A DNA stretch of 64,000 bases from Eragrostis nindensis. Taxonomy: Eukaryota; Streptophyta; Magnoliopsida; Poales; Poaceae. The stretch covers positions 682,001-746,000 of the forward strand of contig JAAXCT010000243.1 in assembly GCA_012490785.1 (NCBI GenBank), read 5' to 3'. The notes beneath the pieces are model-generated. The model saw only the letters and a program-made list of their open reading frames with translations, made no database searches and was not told the origin of the DNA. Positions 37,101 to 49,172 of this stretch are shown piece by piece. Within the stretch, counting starts at the first letter, position 1, and every line of letters begins with the position of its first letter. The position numbers and the translations under genes are program-made.

Positions 37101-37623
37101 ACGGTAGCGACCTTGGCTCTGGTCCGAAAGTTCCTGGTAAGTCTTATTTACTTATACTTTGCCCAACGTAATTCCTCGTACTAGTTTGCAGTGGACAGAT
37201 TGAGAGTAGGGTATTCATATCTTCCTAAGATACTCTAAACTTGATGGTTTCAGAATAGAATTATCTATTCAGACGAGTGCTAGCGACCGAAGTTTTAAAG
37301 TTGACTAATTGGGTTTTGCTGCTGCTGGAACTAGGCTGATACGGCTTCGGCTTTTGGACTGTTGCACTCATTAAACCATTTCCTTGAACTGTTGATGTAA
37401 ATTAGCATCCATTTTTGTTAGATGATAGATATTCTTACTTGGGCCATTTGTCGTGATTGGCCGTTCAGGTGACCCTGCTGGAGCGCGTGGAAAGCCTGGC
37501 AGTGGCTATGGCTACGGTGTTGGTATCCGTGTGGACTCTCCACTGGGACCGCTGCGACTTGAGTATGCCTTGAATGATAAACAAGCAAGAAGATTTCATT
37601 TTGGAGTTGGCTACAGAAATTAA
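31112..37623 (+). CDS. OEP80: Chloroplast outer envelope protein OEP80 (Omp85 / Toc75-V)
   Basis: Sixteen exons join in phase to 698 aa: 31112-31714, 31806-31899, 32161-32243, 32693-32790, 32908-32977, 33474-33567, 33662-33743, 33949-33984, 35105-35258, 35338-35481, 35734-35804, 35927-36005, 36095-36210, 36340-36487, 37067-37136, 37469-37623. OEP80 is an Omp85 beta-barrel protein of the chloroplast outer envelope, essential in Arabidopsis and thought to help insert other barrel proteins. An Ala/Pro-rich N-terminus (about 120 aa, with two repeats of the [12 protein letters not shown] / [12 protein letters not shown] type) leads to POTRA-like repeats (about 130-400) and then the surface-antigen barrel. 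The barrel holds the Omp85 hallmark [12 protein letters not shown] and ends [14 protein letters not shown] then FHFGVGYRN with a terminal aromatic/Asn as expected. Start at 31112 follows a GCC-rich leader; in-frame sequence upstream lacks a family match. Two MITEs sit in introns 3 and 8. Confidence 0.94.
32446..32524. mobile_element. Stowaway MITE in OEP80 intron 3
   Basis: A 79-base, almost fully self-complementary element beginning CTCCCTCC and ending GGAG, with TA on each side (32444-32445, 32525-32526). The core GTTAGCTCGAATTTGAGCTAAC folds back on itself. TA target sites and CTCCCTCC ends identify the grass Stowaway group. Confidence 0.85.
34442..34798. mobile_element. Tourist-like MITE in OEP80 intron 8
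   Basis: A 357-base element with ends GGACCTGTTTGTTTGCCCC and (complement of the right end) GAGCCTGTTTGCTTACCCC, flanked by TTA at 34439-34441 and 34799-34801. The interior repeats AGATTATATAATCTG several times. TTA target and end sequence fit the PIF/Harbinger Tourist group. Confidence 0.85.
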
Positions 37624-39886
37624 CATGTATATTGGTGACATTCAAGTTTTATATGAGCACTTTCAGCTGATAGGACGTAGGAGATAGTCCCATGCATTCC
37701 CTTTTTTCCCCGATGTCAATGCCAGTATTCTGAAAGGAATTTTTTTGTGTCTAGATCAGATTGTGTTACTGTAGCTAATCCTTTGTTTGCAAACACATGA
37801 AAGCTTTGCGTGTTATGTAAGTGCAAAGATGCACAATGTCTTTGCAACAACGCTGGCTATATGGAGCCTTGATTCTCCCTCCCACTTCTAAAATGCTCTT
37901 GCACCGCAAAAGTGGCACGCAGGGAAAAAAAACTGCAAAAGTGGCATGAACATGCAAGTCATATGGTTTTAATTTGAACCCGTCCATCCAAATCTAAAGT
38001 GCTCAAGGTCAGCTTATACAATTAGCTATTTACATAAATATTTATAGATAAAATGAATGGTCAAAGTAACAAAAAAAAGCCAGCAGTGTCATATATTTAA
38101 AACCGGAAGGAGCACCACTGTTTATGACTATTCATGCTTAAAAGACAGCAAAAGCTATCACGCCTATATCCTTTAGTTACAGAGCATATGCGACGCGATA
38201 GCAAATAAATTTGGATCTAAGACCTCTTTGTTTTAGCTTTTACCAGCTGAGAGCTGCTAGTCAGAAACTTTTGCTAGCTTTTAGCTGACTGCTAGTCAGA
38301 AGTCAAAAGCCATAACAAAAGTAAGGACTCGTTTGAATTGGAGGAAAAATTTTCCTTTTCTGAGTTTTTCTTGTGAAATTGAACTGTTTCCTGTGAATTT
38401 CTGTGCGATTCCTGTGAAATTTCTGCGTTCCAAAGGAAGCCTAAATAAAGTTGGTTTGTGTGGAAATGGAAAACCTGTTAAACCTAGCACTTTTCTGGCT
38501 TTTCATGTGCTAAGATATTAAAATTATTAAGAGAAATTAGTAAAATATAAGAGCCAAATCCATTTCTTTATTATTCACTTATAATAATGTTTCACTCATT
38601 ATTAAAATGGCACGCTGAATCGCATTGTTCCTTAGTAGTAAAACATGAACTGTCACCCCCTGAACAGCACCAGCACCGATTATGTAATAAGCATGATACA
38701 ACTAGACGAGACACATGGAAGCATGTTCTAATTGGATCAAGCCCTCTCTTCTGACTACCGACTCCATCCATGGCTCGGCCTGTCAAAGATAAAAAATCAG
38801 TCCATCAAATATATCATATATAGACATCTCTACAAATGGCTATAATAATTTTCAAAGATACACATGGGCAAGAGACTGTTACAGATATTCTTAGTGTTTG
38901 AATTATTTAGCAGTGGTAGATCAATCAGAAGAAAAACTTACCATTGATTCAATATCAATGTGCACTTTCCAATCAAAAACAAAAAGTTGACCCATTGATT
39001 TAATATCAAAGTGCAGTTTCCGAAGGAGAAAAGAATAACGTCATCTACGCAGCACAAACGTAACACTCCCAAAGAACAAATTTAAAATGATACTAAGAAA
39101 TATTACAACTGTTTTCACTCACATTCCGCATCATTTGCTATGTGTCCAAGTAGAAGCAGAGAAATCAGCACTATGGCATACATGTACTTGTCCACGGAGG
39201 AAGACACCGCAACGCTTTTGCTCTAGGGAGAGAATGTGTTCCGGAGGTATGCTTGGGCTCTTTATGTTTCACAGGAAAAAACTTGTGTTATAGCAGACAT
39301 AACAATTCGAAATAAAGGGAATTGATCGTCCTTCTGGGTGGCCACCAGCCTGTACCTGCTATAATTGTTTAGCAAGTATCCAAAGACTATTTTTGGCAGC
39401 ATTCATTTCCTGCTATATCGCGACAAGTTTCTAGAATAACTATTAATGCTGGTTGGTCATCCTCCTATTTTAACAAGTTTAGTAGTACGATTTTTTTTTG
39501 GCAGTTTTGGTTAATTCTGTGCTTCCATTGAGACAAGACAGTAAGCTGAAAAATCTGATCCATCTCTTCCTGGACTATGATTTCTCTTCCGTGCATTGGT
39601 CTGCACGTTCCTCATTATCTTGGTCCTCTTGGACCTCCTGCGGCCTGGCATTTGGAGTGTGCGCAATAATCACATTTTTAATGAAGTTCCTCCATTCAAC
39701 AGCGAATTTGTTGGACGAGGCCATTAACAATATTGTGACCATTTGGTTCAGGGAGCGAGAGCGAAAATGGCACAATTCCATGCGTGACAAACCCAAGAAG
39801 AAACCCCGAGGGGCCGGGGAAATCAGCTCGTTCCTTCCAAGAGGTGGGTTAGTTTGGAAGCAAAAACCAAGGTATTTTTGCAAGCA
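37624..39886. other. OEP80 3' flank and intergenic DNA with repeats
   Basis: No gene recognised. 37870-38002 is a copy of the dispersed repeat also found at 42640-42832. 38225-38440 has MITE-like character (GACCTCTTTGTTTTAGC; CTGTGAATTTCTG repeats), but I could not fix its ends. Confidence 0.45.
37870..38002. repeat. Dispersed repeat, copy 1 (shortened)
   Basis: Shares AAAGTGGCACG, AAAGTGGCAT, and CATGCAAGTCATATGGTTTT...AATTTGAACC.GTCCATCC with 42640-42832, with an internal deletion of about 60 bases relative to that copy. Confidence 0.6.
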
Positions 39887-39902
39887 GTGCTTCATTGTCG
39901 AT

Positions 39903-39937
<35 letters not shown>

Positions 39938-40727
39938 TTTTTTCGTAGAAAGAAGAGTTATATTAAAAAGTTGAGTACATCCTCAAGTTATTACAAACAC
40001 TCTGTAAAACAAAGAGATTACAACCAAGAGCACTCAACATATAGCTCCAATACTCAATTCCAAACCGGTGTGACGGTCCGTACGGATGACCGCACAGGCA
40101 AGTGGCCTTCGTGCGTCATAGACGGCTCAACCAGAAGGAGTGCCACAAACCCATGAATGGCGGCCAACAGTAAGCGAAATTGTGCATCCTCTTCTTTCTC
40201 ATGTCTCCCTTCTTCTTGTTTCTGCCACCGAAGAAGAAGAAAAACTAGACCCCAAGATCTCACTGGGCCTCCATCGTGATTGGATCTAACCACGACAAAA
40301 CGGAGAAGGGCCCGGAGAATTTTATTCCATGGCGGCGACATCATCCCCGCCTCCATGTCGCCGTCCGGAAACCTGATTCTCCATGTCGTCATGAAGTTGT
40401 TGACGTCGCCGCCGCCACCTTCATCGGAGCCGCCATGGAGAGACCAAATCCACCCTTCCTCTTCGCCGTCGACGGAGAAGAAGAGGAGGAAACAAATCCC
40501 CAATACCAAAACTCTTGGCATGGGAAGAACACAACCCTAATTTAGAACTCGATCTAGGACTCGATCTAGACTAAATTATTGGAGAGATGGGACCCCCACT
40601 CCCTTCGGCCCTCGACGATCTGCCAGAGGGACGAAGGGAGGGGGGCCAAAGGCGGTGGAGGAGGCGGCGGCTCCCCTAGCGGCTAGGGCAAGAGGAGGCG
40701 GCGCTCCAACAAATGTGCCTCATTGTC
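39887..40727 (-). mobile_element. Probable non-autonomous retroposon with 13-bp target duplication
   Basis: GTGCTTCATTGTC (39887-39899) and GTGCCTCATTGTC (40715-40727) flank an insert of about 815 bases. On the minus strand the insert ends AACTCTTCTTTCTACG plus a short A run, followed by GAG and a 29-base G tract (C tract on the plus strand, 39903-39931). An open frame of 155 residues (40521-40054, minus) starts MPRVLVLGICFLLFFSVDGE but has no recognised domain. No reverse transcriptase is present. It could be a SINE-like element, a processed RNA or the end of a larger LINE family. Confidence 0.5.
39903..39931. repeat. Poly(C) homopolymer, 29 bases
   Basis: Uninterrupted C run at the 3' end of the retroposon insertion; true length uncertain. 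Confidence 0.9.
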
Positions 40728-42639
40728 AAGTGTTGTTCAGCTCTAAAAAATGGATGCATGGCAACGCGGCCTTCAAAACTTTTGGGTACAAAACGAAGTA
40801 GCTCCCAATATAATGTTCCTTTTTTCAAGGTTACGTGTTGAGAACGGCTAAAAAGTCCGAGTAAGTGCCCTGGGATTTCCTATCTGTCTAGAGAGATGAC
40901 TCACAATAGGGCTTGGGTGCAGCGTTCTTCTCTCTCTGTTTTGTGGGGGTGGGGGGCATTTGCCCCTGTGAGCCCTATTCCTTTAGTTTTGTTATTGGGT
41001 CGTCCTGTGATTCTTCTTCGTCTACTGTCTCTAGTCGCCGGGCAAGAATTATTAGTGTAATGCCTCTGTGTAAATGAGCTAAAGAACGTGCGTTTGGAAT
41101 GTCTCTCATTCCTTCAATCTGATGATTAGTGCAACATGGTCCGGGCAACGTTTCTGACAGTGAGGCTGGTATGCCTCTTCTTAAGCATCGTGGGTATAGC
41201 GATGCATTTCGCTACCAGCTTCAGATGATCCTGTCTCAATATTCGCGTAAGGCTTACAACATCTACCTTTTCTTTCTTTTTTTTGGAATAAAGAAATATG
41301 TTCCAGACAACATTTTTCTTGCTTGTATTTGCAGGTCATCCTGGATGGCATTGCTAGCGCAGATGGCACTCTGCGTTTTACTCACTTGTGTCATTCCTAT
41401 GGCTACGGATAGGCCAATGCCTCTGAACTTTCAAAACTGCATATTTTTCCTCCGGGTTCGTACATTGAACTTTCATTTCTATCTATTATTGTTAAACACG
41501 TCACTCCCCTGTCTCTCTTGTCCAACTTGCAGCTTCTTTTACATTCGGTATGGGTTCATCGCTCGTATTGATTGGTGTGTCCATGAAGTCTAACTACGTA
41601 GAATCTGTGTTGCGTACGGAAGCAAATTGATCACTACGGGGACTTTTGCTGGTTTTGAGTTTCTATTCAACATGGTGTGCAGCCGGTTTTGAGTTTCTGT
41701 TCAACATGCTATACAGTGTGGAGCACACATGCCCCCCCCCCCCCCCCTCCCCACTCGTCTGATATTATAGAACAGATACCCAAACGTGTTGAAGACAATT
41801 TAACGACCATAAACTGAAACCAAAATAGCGGCCAAACTGTCGTTCGGTAAGTTAAATAACTCAAATAGCACAATACTACCTTACCGTAACCGAGCTCCAA
41901 TGTTTTGTTAATAAAACACTACTGTCGCACAAGAATGGCAGCACGGGAGACAGTTCCAGAACCTAAAGTGGAGAAAAACAGTAGCATCGTAGCATTGCGA
42001 GAGACTGGCCTCTCAAAAGTCTAGAACGATAATGGGTTTCTTTACCATTGTGTCTTTCATCAAACTGCAGAAGCAGAGAAAAAATTCATCATAATTTCTT
42101 CAGTCATTCTCTCCGAAATCATTCCCTTAAAAAAATCGCTCTGAAATTGTGCATGCAGATGGTATGTATATAGGAGTTTGTGTTACACCGATTTAGAGTA
42201 AGAGTGACCAAATTAGGAGCGCGGAAGGAATCGACAACAGGCCATAGAAGTTTGGGACAAGCCATTCTCCAAAGGGAGATCTCGTAGGAACTGGAAATGG
42301 AAATTCGAGTGAGCGTTTGGAACCGAGGAATTGCTCCTGTAGAATACTGTTCTTTTGCAGGCAAGTCATTCCACAGAACGAGTTGTTGCGTAAGGGAGTG
42401 CGTAAGTGAGATTAAATGTTCTTACGCCCATTTCTCTTCTTCCGAATACGCCATGTTACATCTCGAAAAATAAATGCCATGTTAGAGGTTAAAAAAAAAA
42501 CAAAATGCCATATTAGAATGGTGAAGAATGAGTGAGTGGAACCCGCATGGAGCATCTTTCGGCAACCTGCCATGGGGAAGTTGTCCGTGGCCGTTCTTTA
42601 AGCAGCCGCCAAACTTGCCGTGTGAACACTGGAAGATAG

Positions 42640-42832
42640 CCCCTTCCTCCCACTGCGAAAGTGCTTCTTGCCCTGCGAAAGTGGCACGTAGGGAACAAAA
42701 AAACCGCGAAAATGGCATGCAGGGAACAACTAGAAGAAGTTGTATGCTGTGTTTGGTGGTATGAAACTATGAAAGAGCTAGACCATGCAAGTCATATGGT
42801 TTTTAATTTGAACCTGTCCATCCAAATCAATC
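42640..42832. repeat. Dispersed repeat, copy 2
   Basis: Fuller version of the repeat at 37870-38002 (see there). Contains a tandem theme of CTGCGAAAGTGC/CTGCGAAAGTGG. Confidence 0.6.
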
Positions 42833-43435
42833 CCCATAACATGTCACATGCTGCGAACCGTATTTTGAACGTGGGTTGGGTTCAAGATCCATTCAAGGCT
42901 AGAGCCACTGGAGAAATTTGTGGTCGGTCGCGCTGATCTTTTGGGTGTGGAGTGTCTGGGTGCGGGTTACTATGAAAGGACAGTTCGATCAGCTACGCAT
43001 GCGTGCAAATGAGTTAAAGAATGTGTGGTTGTTTGCTATCCAAAAAACGAACAGCTGAAAGTGGGGAGCCCTCCCATTGTTTTCCCGTCAAAAAAAAAAA
43101 ATAGCGGACGGCTTATAATTCTTCCGTGTCCCATTGTTTGCCTTAAGCAGGGGCGTTTCATGTCTGGCAAAAAAAACCCTAGCTAACCTCTTTTTTCCTT
43201 TTTGAATTGGCACCGTTTGGAAGATAGTAGGGGCAGTGGCGGAGCGTGCACCAACACATAGAGGGGGCCAATTTCACAAAATCAAAGCTGTTGCGCTACA
43301 CGAGCCGTTTTGTGCGCCTGGAGTTCATGGCTCCGTGCGGCCGTACGTGTCGTGCGTATGTTGCGTTGCGTAGTGCATACACGAATCGTTTTGCATACAT
43401 GAGGCAATGGGCTAACGGTGCTTTTGCATCAGGGA

Positions 43436-43437
<2 letters not shown>

Positions 43438-43470
<33 letters not shown>

Positions 43471-43493
43471 GGGGGGGGGGGGGGGGGGGGGGG
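43438..43493. repeat. (GA)n microsatellite and 23-base G tract
   Basis: GA repeats (43438-43470, with GGGA interruptions) run directly into 23 G. Confidence 0.9.
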
Positions 43494-43657
43494 AGCCCTC
43501 TTCTTTCGCCAACACATAGCTCCGCCGGTGAGTAGGGGCAATAGCTTGGGCTGATCACCCACTTATTCAGTTGTCGACCACCGTCCGCTCCAAACCAAAG
43601 AGTTTGTGACCATCGCCGCTACGTACCATTTTGGAAACCAAAAACCTTTGCCGGATG

Positions 43658-45423
43658 CACTACCGGAAAACCGAACTTCGCCGTGTGCCCGCGTTATTGC
43701 CGTGTGTTTTCTATCGAGCACACGGCGAATAGTCAATTTGCCGTGTGCTGGCTGCCTGGCACACGGCAAAGACAATACACACGGCAACCACAACCTTTGC
43801 CGTGTGCCCAGACCATGGCACACGGCAAACATCCTTTTTGCCGTGTGCCCAAGCAGATGACACACGGCAAACGTCTTTTGGGCCAACGGGGGCCAACGGC
43901 GGGCGCCGGCCGTTAATGGGGTCCATTCTTTGCCGTGTGCCCACGCACAGGCACACGGCAAAAGGCAACCTTTGCCGTGTGCTTTGGTAAGGCACACGGC
44001 AAACATTAATTTTTTTTTTTTCATTTGACCTCTACAACTTTTTCTCTACTATATATACATTGCTTGGTACACTATGTTTCAATTTGAGGCCTTTCTCGCA
44101 CTGTTTATTATATTTACCCAATTTATTTTGTTTAAAAGAATTTTTCTGAGTAAGTGAAATTTGAACTGCAGGTGCATGAAATAATAGGATAAAGTGAGTC
44201 AAAAAAATGATATTCATGATATTAAGGCTAGTGTAAGGTATGTAGTGGTTAGAATGAAATTTTGAATATCGTATTCACGTAACATTACCACGACCGTCGG
44301 AGAAATAGTTTTTAAATTTTATTTGAAATCATCTTGTGAACAAAAACTAAGTTTGAATTTTTCAAATTTGAAATTCAAATTTTGTAAACGACCTCGGATG
44401 GAGAAAGTACCAAAATGAAATTTGTAGATCTCGAAAAAAGTTAAGAAATGTTGTAGTTAACAACTTTTCAATTTGAATTCGTTTAGAGCCTCAAATAAAC
44501 AACTTTTTGATTGGGAGAAAAAACAAATGGCCACATCAGCAATCCGTCTCTTCAAAATGGTGGCCTCCCATTGGTCTAGAAATCAGGCAGCCGGATCCTC
44601 GAAGAAAACCTCTCCCTCAAATAAAATCGTGGCCTCTCTCTTCCTTCCTCTCTCTCTCTCTCTCTCTCGATCCCCAGCAGCGGCGGCGGCGGCGGTTGGC
44701 TGCGGCGGCCCGGCTCGGCGGCGGCTCCAGCTCGGTGGCGACGCGGCAGGCGGGGCAGCGGCGGATCGGGTGGTGGCGGCTGCCCAGCTCGGCGGCGGCC
44801 CCGGCCCCGGCTCGGCGGCGGCGGCGGCGGCTCCGGCTCGGCGGGCGACGGCGCGGCGGTGGAGGCCCCGGCCGGGGCGGGCGACGGCGGGGGCTCGACC
44901 TGGGTCGGCGGGCGATGGCGCGGCGGTGGAGGCCCCGGCCGGGGCGGGCGACGGCGGAGGCTCAACGGATGGGCGGCGGCGCGACCCGCGGCCGAGGCTG
45001 TCGACGGCGCGGCGGTGGGGGCCGTCGCCCGCCCCGGCCTGGGCTGGTCGGCGGCGAGGTAGGGTGCTGCCCTGGCTTTTTTTTTATAATTTCCAAAATT
45101 GTTTGCCGTATGCTAGGCCCCTGGCACACGGCAAACAACCCCACGTTCGCCGTGTTCTTCACCCATGGCATACGACAAACAGCCCCGGGGCCCGGGCTGA
45201 CGCCGTGAACTGCATGAACTTTGCCGTGTGTCGGCCCTGGCACACGGCAAACCTCTTTACCGTGTGCGCGACTTTTGGCACACGGCGAAGATGGCTTTGC
45301 CGTCGGGCCTAGTCGCCGTCGGGTGTTCGCCGTGGGCCGTCCACGGCGAAAACCTTTGCCGTGTATATTTGGGGTTTCGCCGTGTGGCCCTGGCACACGG
45401 CGAACTTTCGGTTTCCCGTAGTG
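43658..45423. mobile_element. Non-autonomous CACTA (En/Spm-type) transposon
   Basis: The element begins CACTACCGGAAAACCGAA and ends TTTCGGTTTCCCGTAGTG, giving imperfect CACTA terminal inverted repeats, with a 3-bp ATG duplication at 43655-43657 and 45424-45426. Both ends carry many subterminal copies of TTTGCCGTGTGC or its complement GCACACGGCAAA (43738-44002 and 45100-45410), the usual transposase-binding layout of this superfamily. The 1766-bp interior has no transposase. A very GC-rich block at 44690-45060, preceded by a (CT)n run, has codon-like periodicity but no recognised protein. Confidence 0.92.
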
Positions 45424-45967
45424 ATGAAAGGTTTCACGGCCATCTCGTAGCCACATCCACGTATTCTTCTGAGTTGACACGGATATTGAAGTGATTTCTT
45501 ATCCTCTCTTGCAGTGAGCACTGTGCGCGCAACATGCATTGCGCACCGTTGACTCTATCTATCTCTCTCTCTCAGCTCGGCAGCAGCCATGGAAAGCAGC
45601 AACGCACCGCTATATATGTAGGTGTGAGCCGGTGAGCGACCATGGTCACAGACACTTCATTTTTCGTTGCGTCATGCGTCTGGTCTCAAGCGCCGGTCGG
45701 ATTATCAGAGCCTCATCTCGCTGTCCATGCTTCCACTTCTCATACGCTGGTACGTCGTTCGGGGTTCTACTAGTCACTCTCTATTTCTTTGTTCTTCCCT
45801 CTCCCTCCCTCCATGTGTGTGTGTGGGTATGGGTGTGGGGGTGGGTGGGGGGGGGGGGGGGGGGGGGCATTTGCTCCTGTGAGCTCTTTTTTTTTATTTC
45901 CGTTATTGGTTGTTTTGCACATCTATTATAATCTTGCCTTATTTCTTTGTTCTCTCTTCTTCCCTCC
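45424..45967. other. Spacer before the tandem duplication
   Basis: No gene. It contains a 21-base G tract (45847-45867) followed at once by CATTTGCTCCTGTGAGC, a partial copy of the start of the duplicated unit. Confidence 0.5.
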
Positions 45968-46186
45968 ATGTGGGGGGGAGGGGGCATTTGCTCCTGTGAG
46001 CTCATTTCTTTATTTCTGTCATTGGTTGCTTTGCACATCTAATTTTATAATCTTGCCTCCACAAATGGTTGTCCCACCCCTTCCCCTTTTGCTGAACTCG
46101 ATCGGTCGATTTTAGGCAATCGCATCAATGTCGATCGATTGGCGATGATATGATTAAACGGCTCCGCGCACCCATGCCGATCGGCG

Positions 46187-46274
46187 GTTTTCTCCTTGTC
46201 CCTTCCTCCACCATCCTTTCCTTTTCACAAGTTTTCTCCTTGTCCCTTCCTCCACCATCCTTTCCTTTTCACAA
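46187..46274. repeat. 44-bp tandem duplication
   Basis: GTTTTCTCCTTGTCCCTTCC and the following 24 bases occur twice in direct succession (46187-46230, 46231-46274). Unit B has one copy. Confidence 0.9.
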
Positions 46275-46837
46275 AGCTCCGTAGCTCGATCGGGCTGAGC
46301 TGCGGTTTTCTTTTCTCCTCCACCGGCCGACGCTCGATTGAGTGAGACGCAGTCCTAGAGTTCCTGCCGCTCTTCCTCTTTCGTCACCGCCGCGCTTCTC
46401 TTCTCATATCATACGCATGCAGTTGGTCAGTGAGCTTTTGCTTTGCTGCACGGTCAGTGCCCGTTCTGCCAATATCCCACGTCCAATCTGTCTCCATCTT
46501 TTAACCCCTGCTGCATGCCTCCATTATTGATCGCCCACGTTCCATTTCTCCGTACGTGTTCTTGCAGTTCCAGGACACCTCCCCCTCGCAAGCACCTCCT
46601 ACCGATCGAGCCTCGTCGGTACGTCCGTCGTCCAAACTGTATTATTTCTTATTCTTTTTCTTTATCACCTTTACCTGTTTATTTTTTTGGTAAGCGTGTT
46701 CGTACTGACATCATGTGCGCGTTCATGGGTTTTTGTGTCTGTGTATGTGTGTGTAATAAGCAATTTGCCTGCTTTTAATTTCTCTCTATTAGATATTCTC
46801 CGCCGGGCTGCTCTGTCATTTGAGGTCTCGATCATCC

Positions 46838-47295
46838 ATGGTGCCACTTGAGGTCTGTATACGACATCTCTGGATTAGTCGTTTGATTTCAACGTTAAAT
46901 GGTTGAGCTAAGAATTGGAAACAAAAAGAAAAAATGCTTTCGATCGCGGTATGTCCGAGCTCACTGACGGATTTCAAGCCGTTTGACCATCGGGTTTGTT
47001 TGCATGCCTATGGGCCGGGCTGGTAGACCACATACTCAGGACAACATATATGATACTATAAAGAATTTAGAGATTTTGCAATAGTTAAGATAGGAATAAT
47101 TTCTGGCATAATTTTCATATCATCCAAAGTAAAGAAAAAGAATTGTCATCTCATCAACTGAACGAAACAAAACTTTCAGCATCTTCTTAATTACTTTTTG
47201 ATGATGCCCTAGGTGGAGGCTGCGCTGGGCGGCATGTTTGGAAACAGCCTCCCCGTTGCTGCAGGCACGGAGGGAGGGTTTCGCCTACGACTTGG
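46838..47295 (+). pseudogene. Copy A of an unrecognised gene's first exons, disrupted by LTR element
   Basis: ATGGTGCCACTTGAG at 46838-46852 is followed by a GT donor. After a CCTAG acceptor the second exon-like stretch at 47213-47295 reads VEAALGGMFGNSLPVAAGTE and onward. The LTR retrotransposon breaks the frame at 47296. Confidence 0.35.
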
Positions 47296-49153
47296 TGAAA
47301 GTCCCTTGATGTCGCCTAGAGGGGGGGGGGGGGGGTGAATAGGCGATGTACGAAAATTAGCAATTAAAACTGCAGCGGAAACTGAAACTGCCAAAACCGG
47401 AACTTCCGGTTTCCTCGGGACAGAAAACTGAAACTTAGGTTTTCGAAGCCCGAACCCCTCTAGATCAAATGTAAACTACGAGGGTATGTAAAAGAGCTCT
47501 AGCAAAGATATACACAGAGAATATAAGCTCAACTACACAAGCAACCTAGTAGATCAAGATTTGCATATAAATGACAATAAGAACGTGTAAGCAAATGCAA
47601 ACCGAATGAAGCACGCAAGGAGTTGTTTCCCGAAGTTCAGCAGCTTGCTTTCCAAGCTGCCTACGTCTCCGTTGAGGAAGCTCTTCACAAGAGCCGGGTC
47701 TCTTTCAACCACTTTCCTCCTTTCCACTATTTGTTTCTTTCCTTGCGGAGGCGAAACGTGCCTTTCACAAACTTTCCCAAGGCTCACCACAAGCTTGGGA
47801 GCTCTAGGGCGACGCCTAGCCGTCTAGGAGGCTTCACCTCCAAGAGTAACAAATGCTTCACGGATTCAAGGCGAAGTGCTCAATTGCTCAAGTATGAGGA
47901 TGCTCTCTTGTGCTCTCTAATTCAAATTCTCTCAACCCAATCCAAAGGATTTAGCTATAAACTCACAAATCTCACAAAGAGAGGTTGGGGAGAGCTCTAG
48001 GACACCTTGGCTCAGGATATATGCGTGGATGTGGTCAGCACCCTCCAAAAGAGGGTATGGTAGAGTATTTATACTCTTTCCCCCGAAACTAGCCGTTGGA
48101 ACTAGCCAGTAGAAACCGGAACTTCCGGGTCCGGTTTTCCAAACCGGAACTTCCTGTTTCCCAGATATAGCCGTTGGGTTCAAAATCTGCCAAAACCGGA
48201 ACTTCCGGTTTGGCAAACCGGAACTTCCGGTTTTGCCAGGTCAGAGAGAACTGTGCAAGTGTTGGCCATTGTGTTTCACTCTTCTCACTTAGGTTTTTCT
48301 TGAGCACTGAGACTTGCTAGCTATCCATGTAACATCCCTCTTGATAGAGCGGCACACCTATACTCAAGATTAAATGTAAAACAACTTTTCACAACTTGAG
48401 CATATAGAGAACTAGATATGCCACTTCTCTTCATTTGTGCTTGAGGGCAGCCACATGAGCTTTTCTTGAGCATCACCATCTTGAGCTTGTGACTTGGAAT
48501 CTTTCAAACCATATGATCAATATCCATCTTGCAATTCCTAGTCACTTCAAATCTTCATATTTCAACAATAATTGACACTTAGCAACATATACTCCATATA
48601 GCTTGAATGGTCCATCGAAATTCGACTCCACTTGCCCTTCACCATAGCTTAGGTGCCTCGACGCCAAGAACTTATCTTGCCCTTCTCCTAATCATGGTTC
48701 ATCGCGACCAAGTCATGCCAATTCTTCACCATCTTGCTATTTGAGTCATACATTGCTTTGTATCATCCATAAGCATCCAATTGTGTTGATAGTTGATTTG
48801 TTGGTTGATCAAGTTGCTTCCGAATATATTATCATAAAGAACAAATAGCACTTGATCATTCTTCATCTTGACTATGAGAAAGCCATTAGATTTAGAGACA
48901 ACCATGTCTCTATTTATTTTCTTACAGGCTTGTCATAGAATCTCGTACATGAGATAATTCATTTGTTTACATCATATGTTGGTCACATGGTCTCATTTGC
49001 TTCAAACAATTGTACATCCACAAGTGTATACATGAAAGATATTGTACATATATTGTTTGCAACCTGTCCATATACTTCACAAAGAATATTAGACCTTTAA
49101 TCATGTTGTCATACAATACACCAAAACCCACTAGGGGTGCACATGCACTTTCA
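47296..49153 (-). repeat. Left LTR (3' LTR in element sense)
   Basis: 1858 bases, TG...CA. Nearly identical to the right LTR: I noticed about ten single-base or small differences, plus absence of one palindrome unit at 47394-47412. Confidence 0.9.
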
Positions 49154-49172
49154 ATCTCCCCCTTTTTAGTGA
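49154..49172 (-). other. Polypurine tract of the LTR element
   Basis: Minus strand AAAAAGGGGGAGAT directly precedes the left LTR (TGAAAG). It primes second-strand synthesis in this element class. Confidence 0.75.

Larger units (their letters stand above)
40728..43657. other. Intergenic repeat-rich DNA
   Basis: No gene supported. It includes a G-rich tract followed by CATTTGCCCCTGTGAGCCC (40943-40976, related to the right-hand duplicated unit), a 16-base C tract (41732-41747), the dispersed repeat at 42640-42832, and a (GA)n run followed by a 23-base G tract (43438-43493). The frame starting near 41129 contains hydrophobic stretches but no recognised family. Confidence 0.45.

Noticed and set aside
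41129..41593. 154-residue frame with hydrophobic stretches
   Set aside because: No family recognised; spans intron-like T-rich sequence, so it is unlikely to be one exon.
44473..45312. 279-residue frame inside the CACTA element
   Set aside because: Made of GC-rich low-complexity and subterminal repeat sequence; no transposase motif.
47554..48000. Frames of 78, 73 and 125 residues repeated at 47554 and 56360
   Set aside because: They are repeated because they lie in the two LTRs; no protein features.
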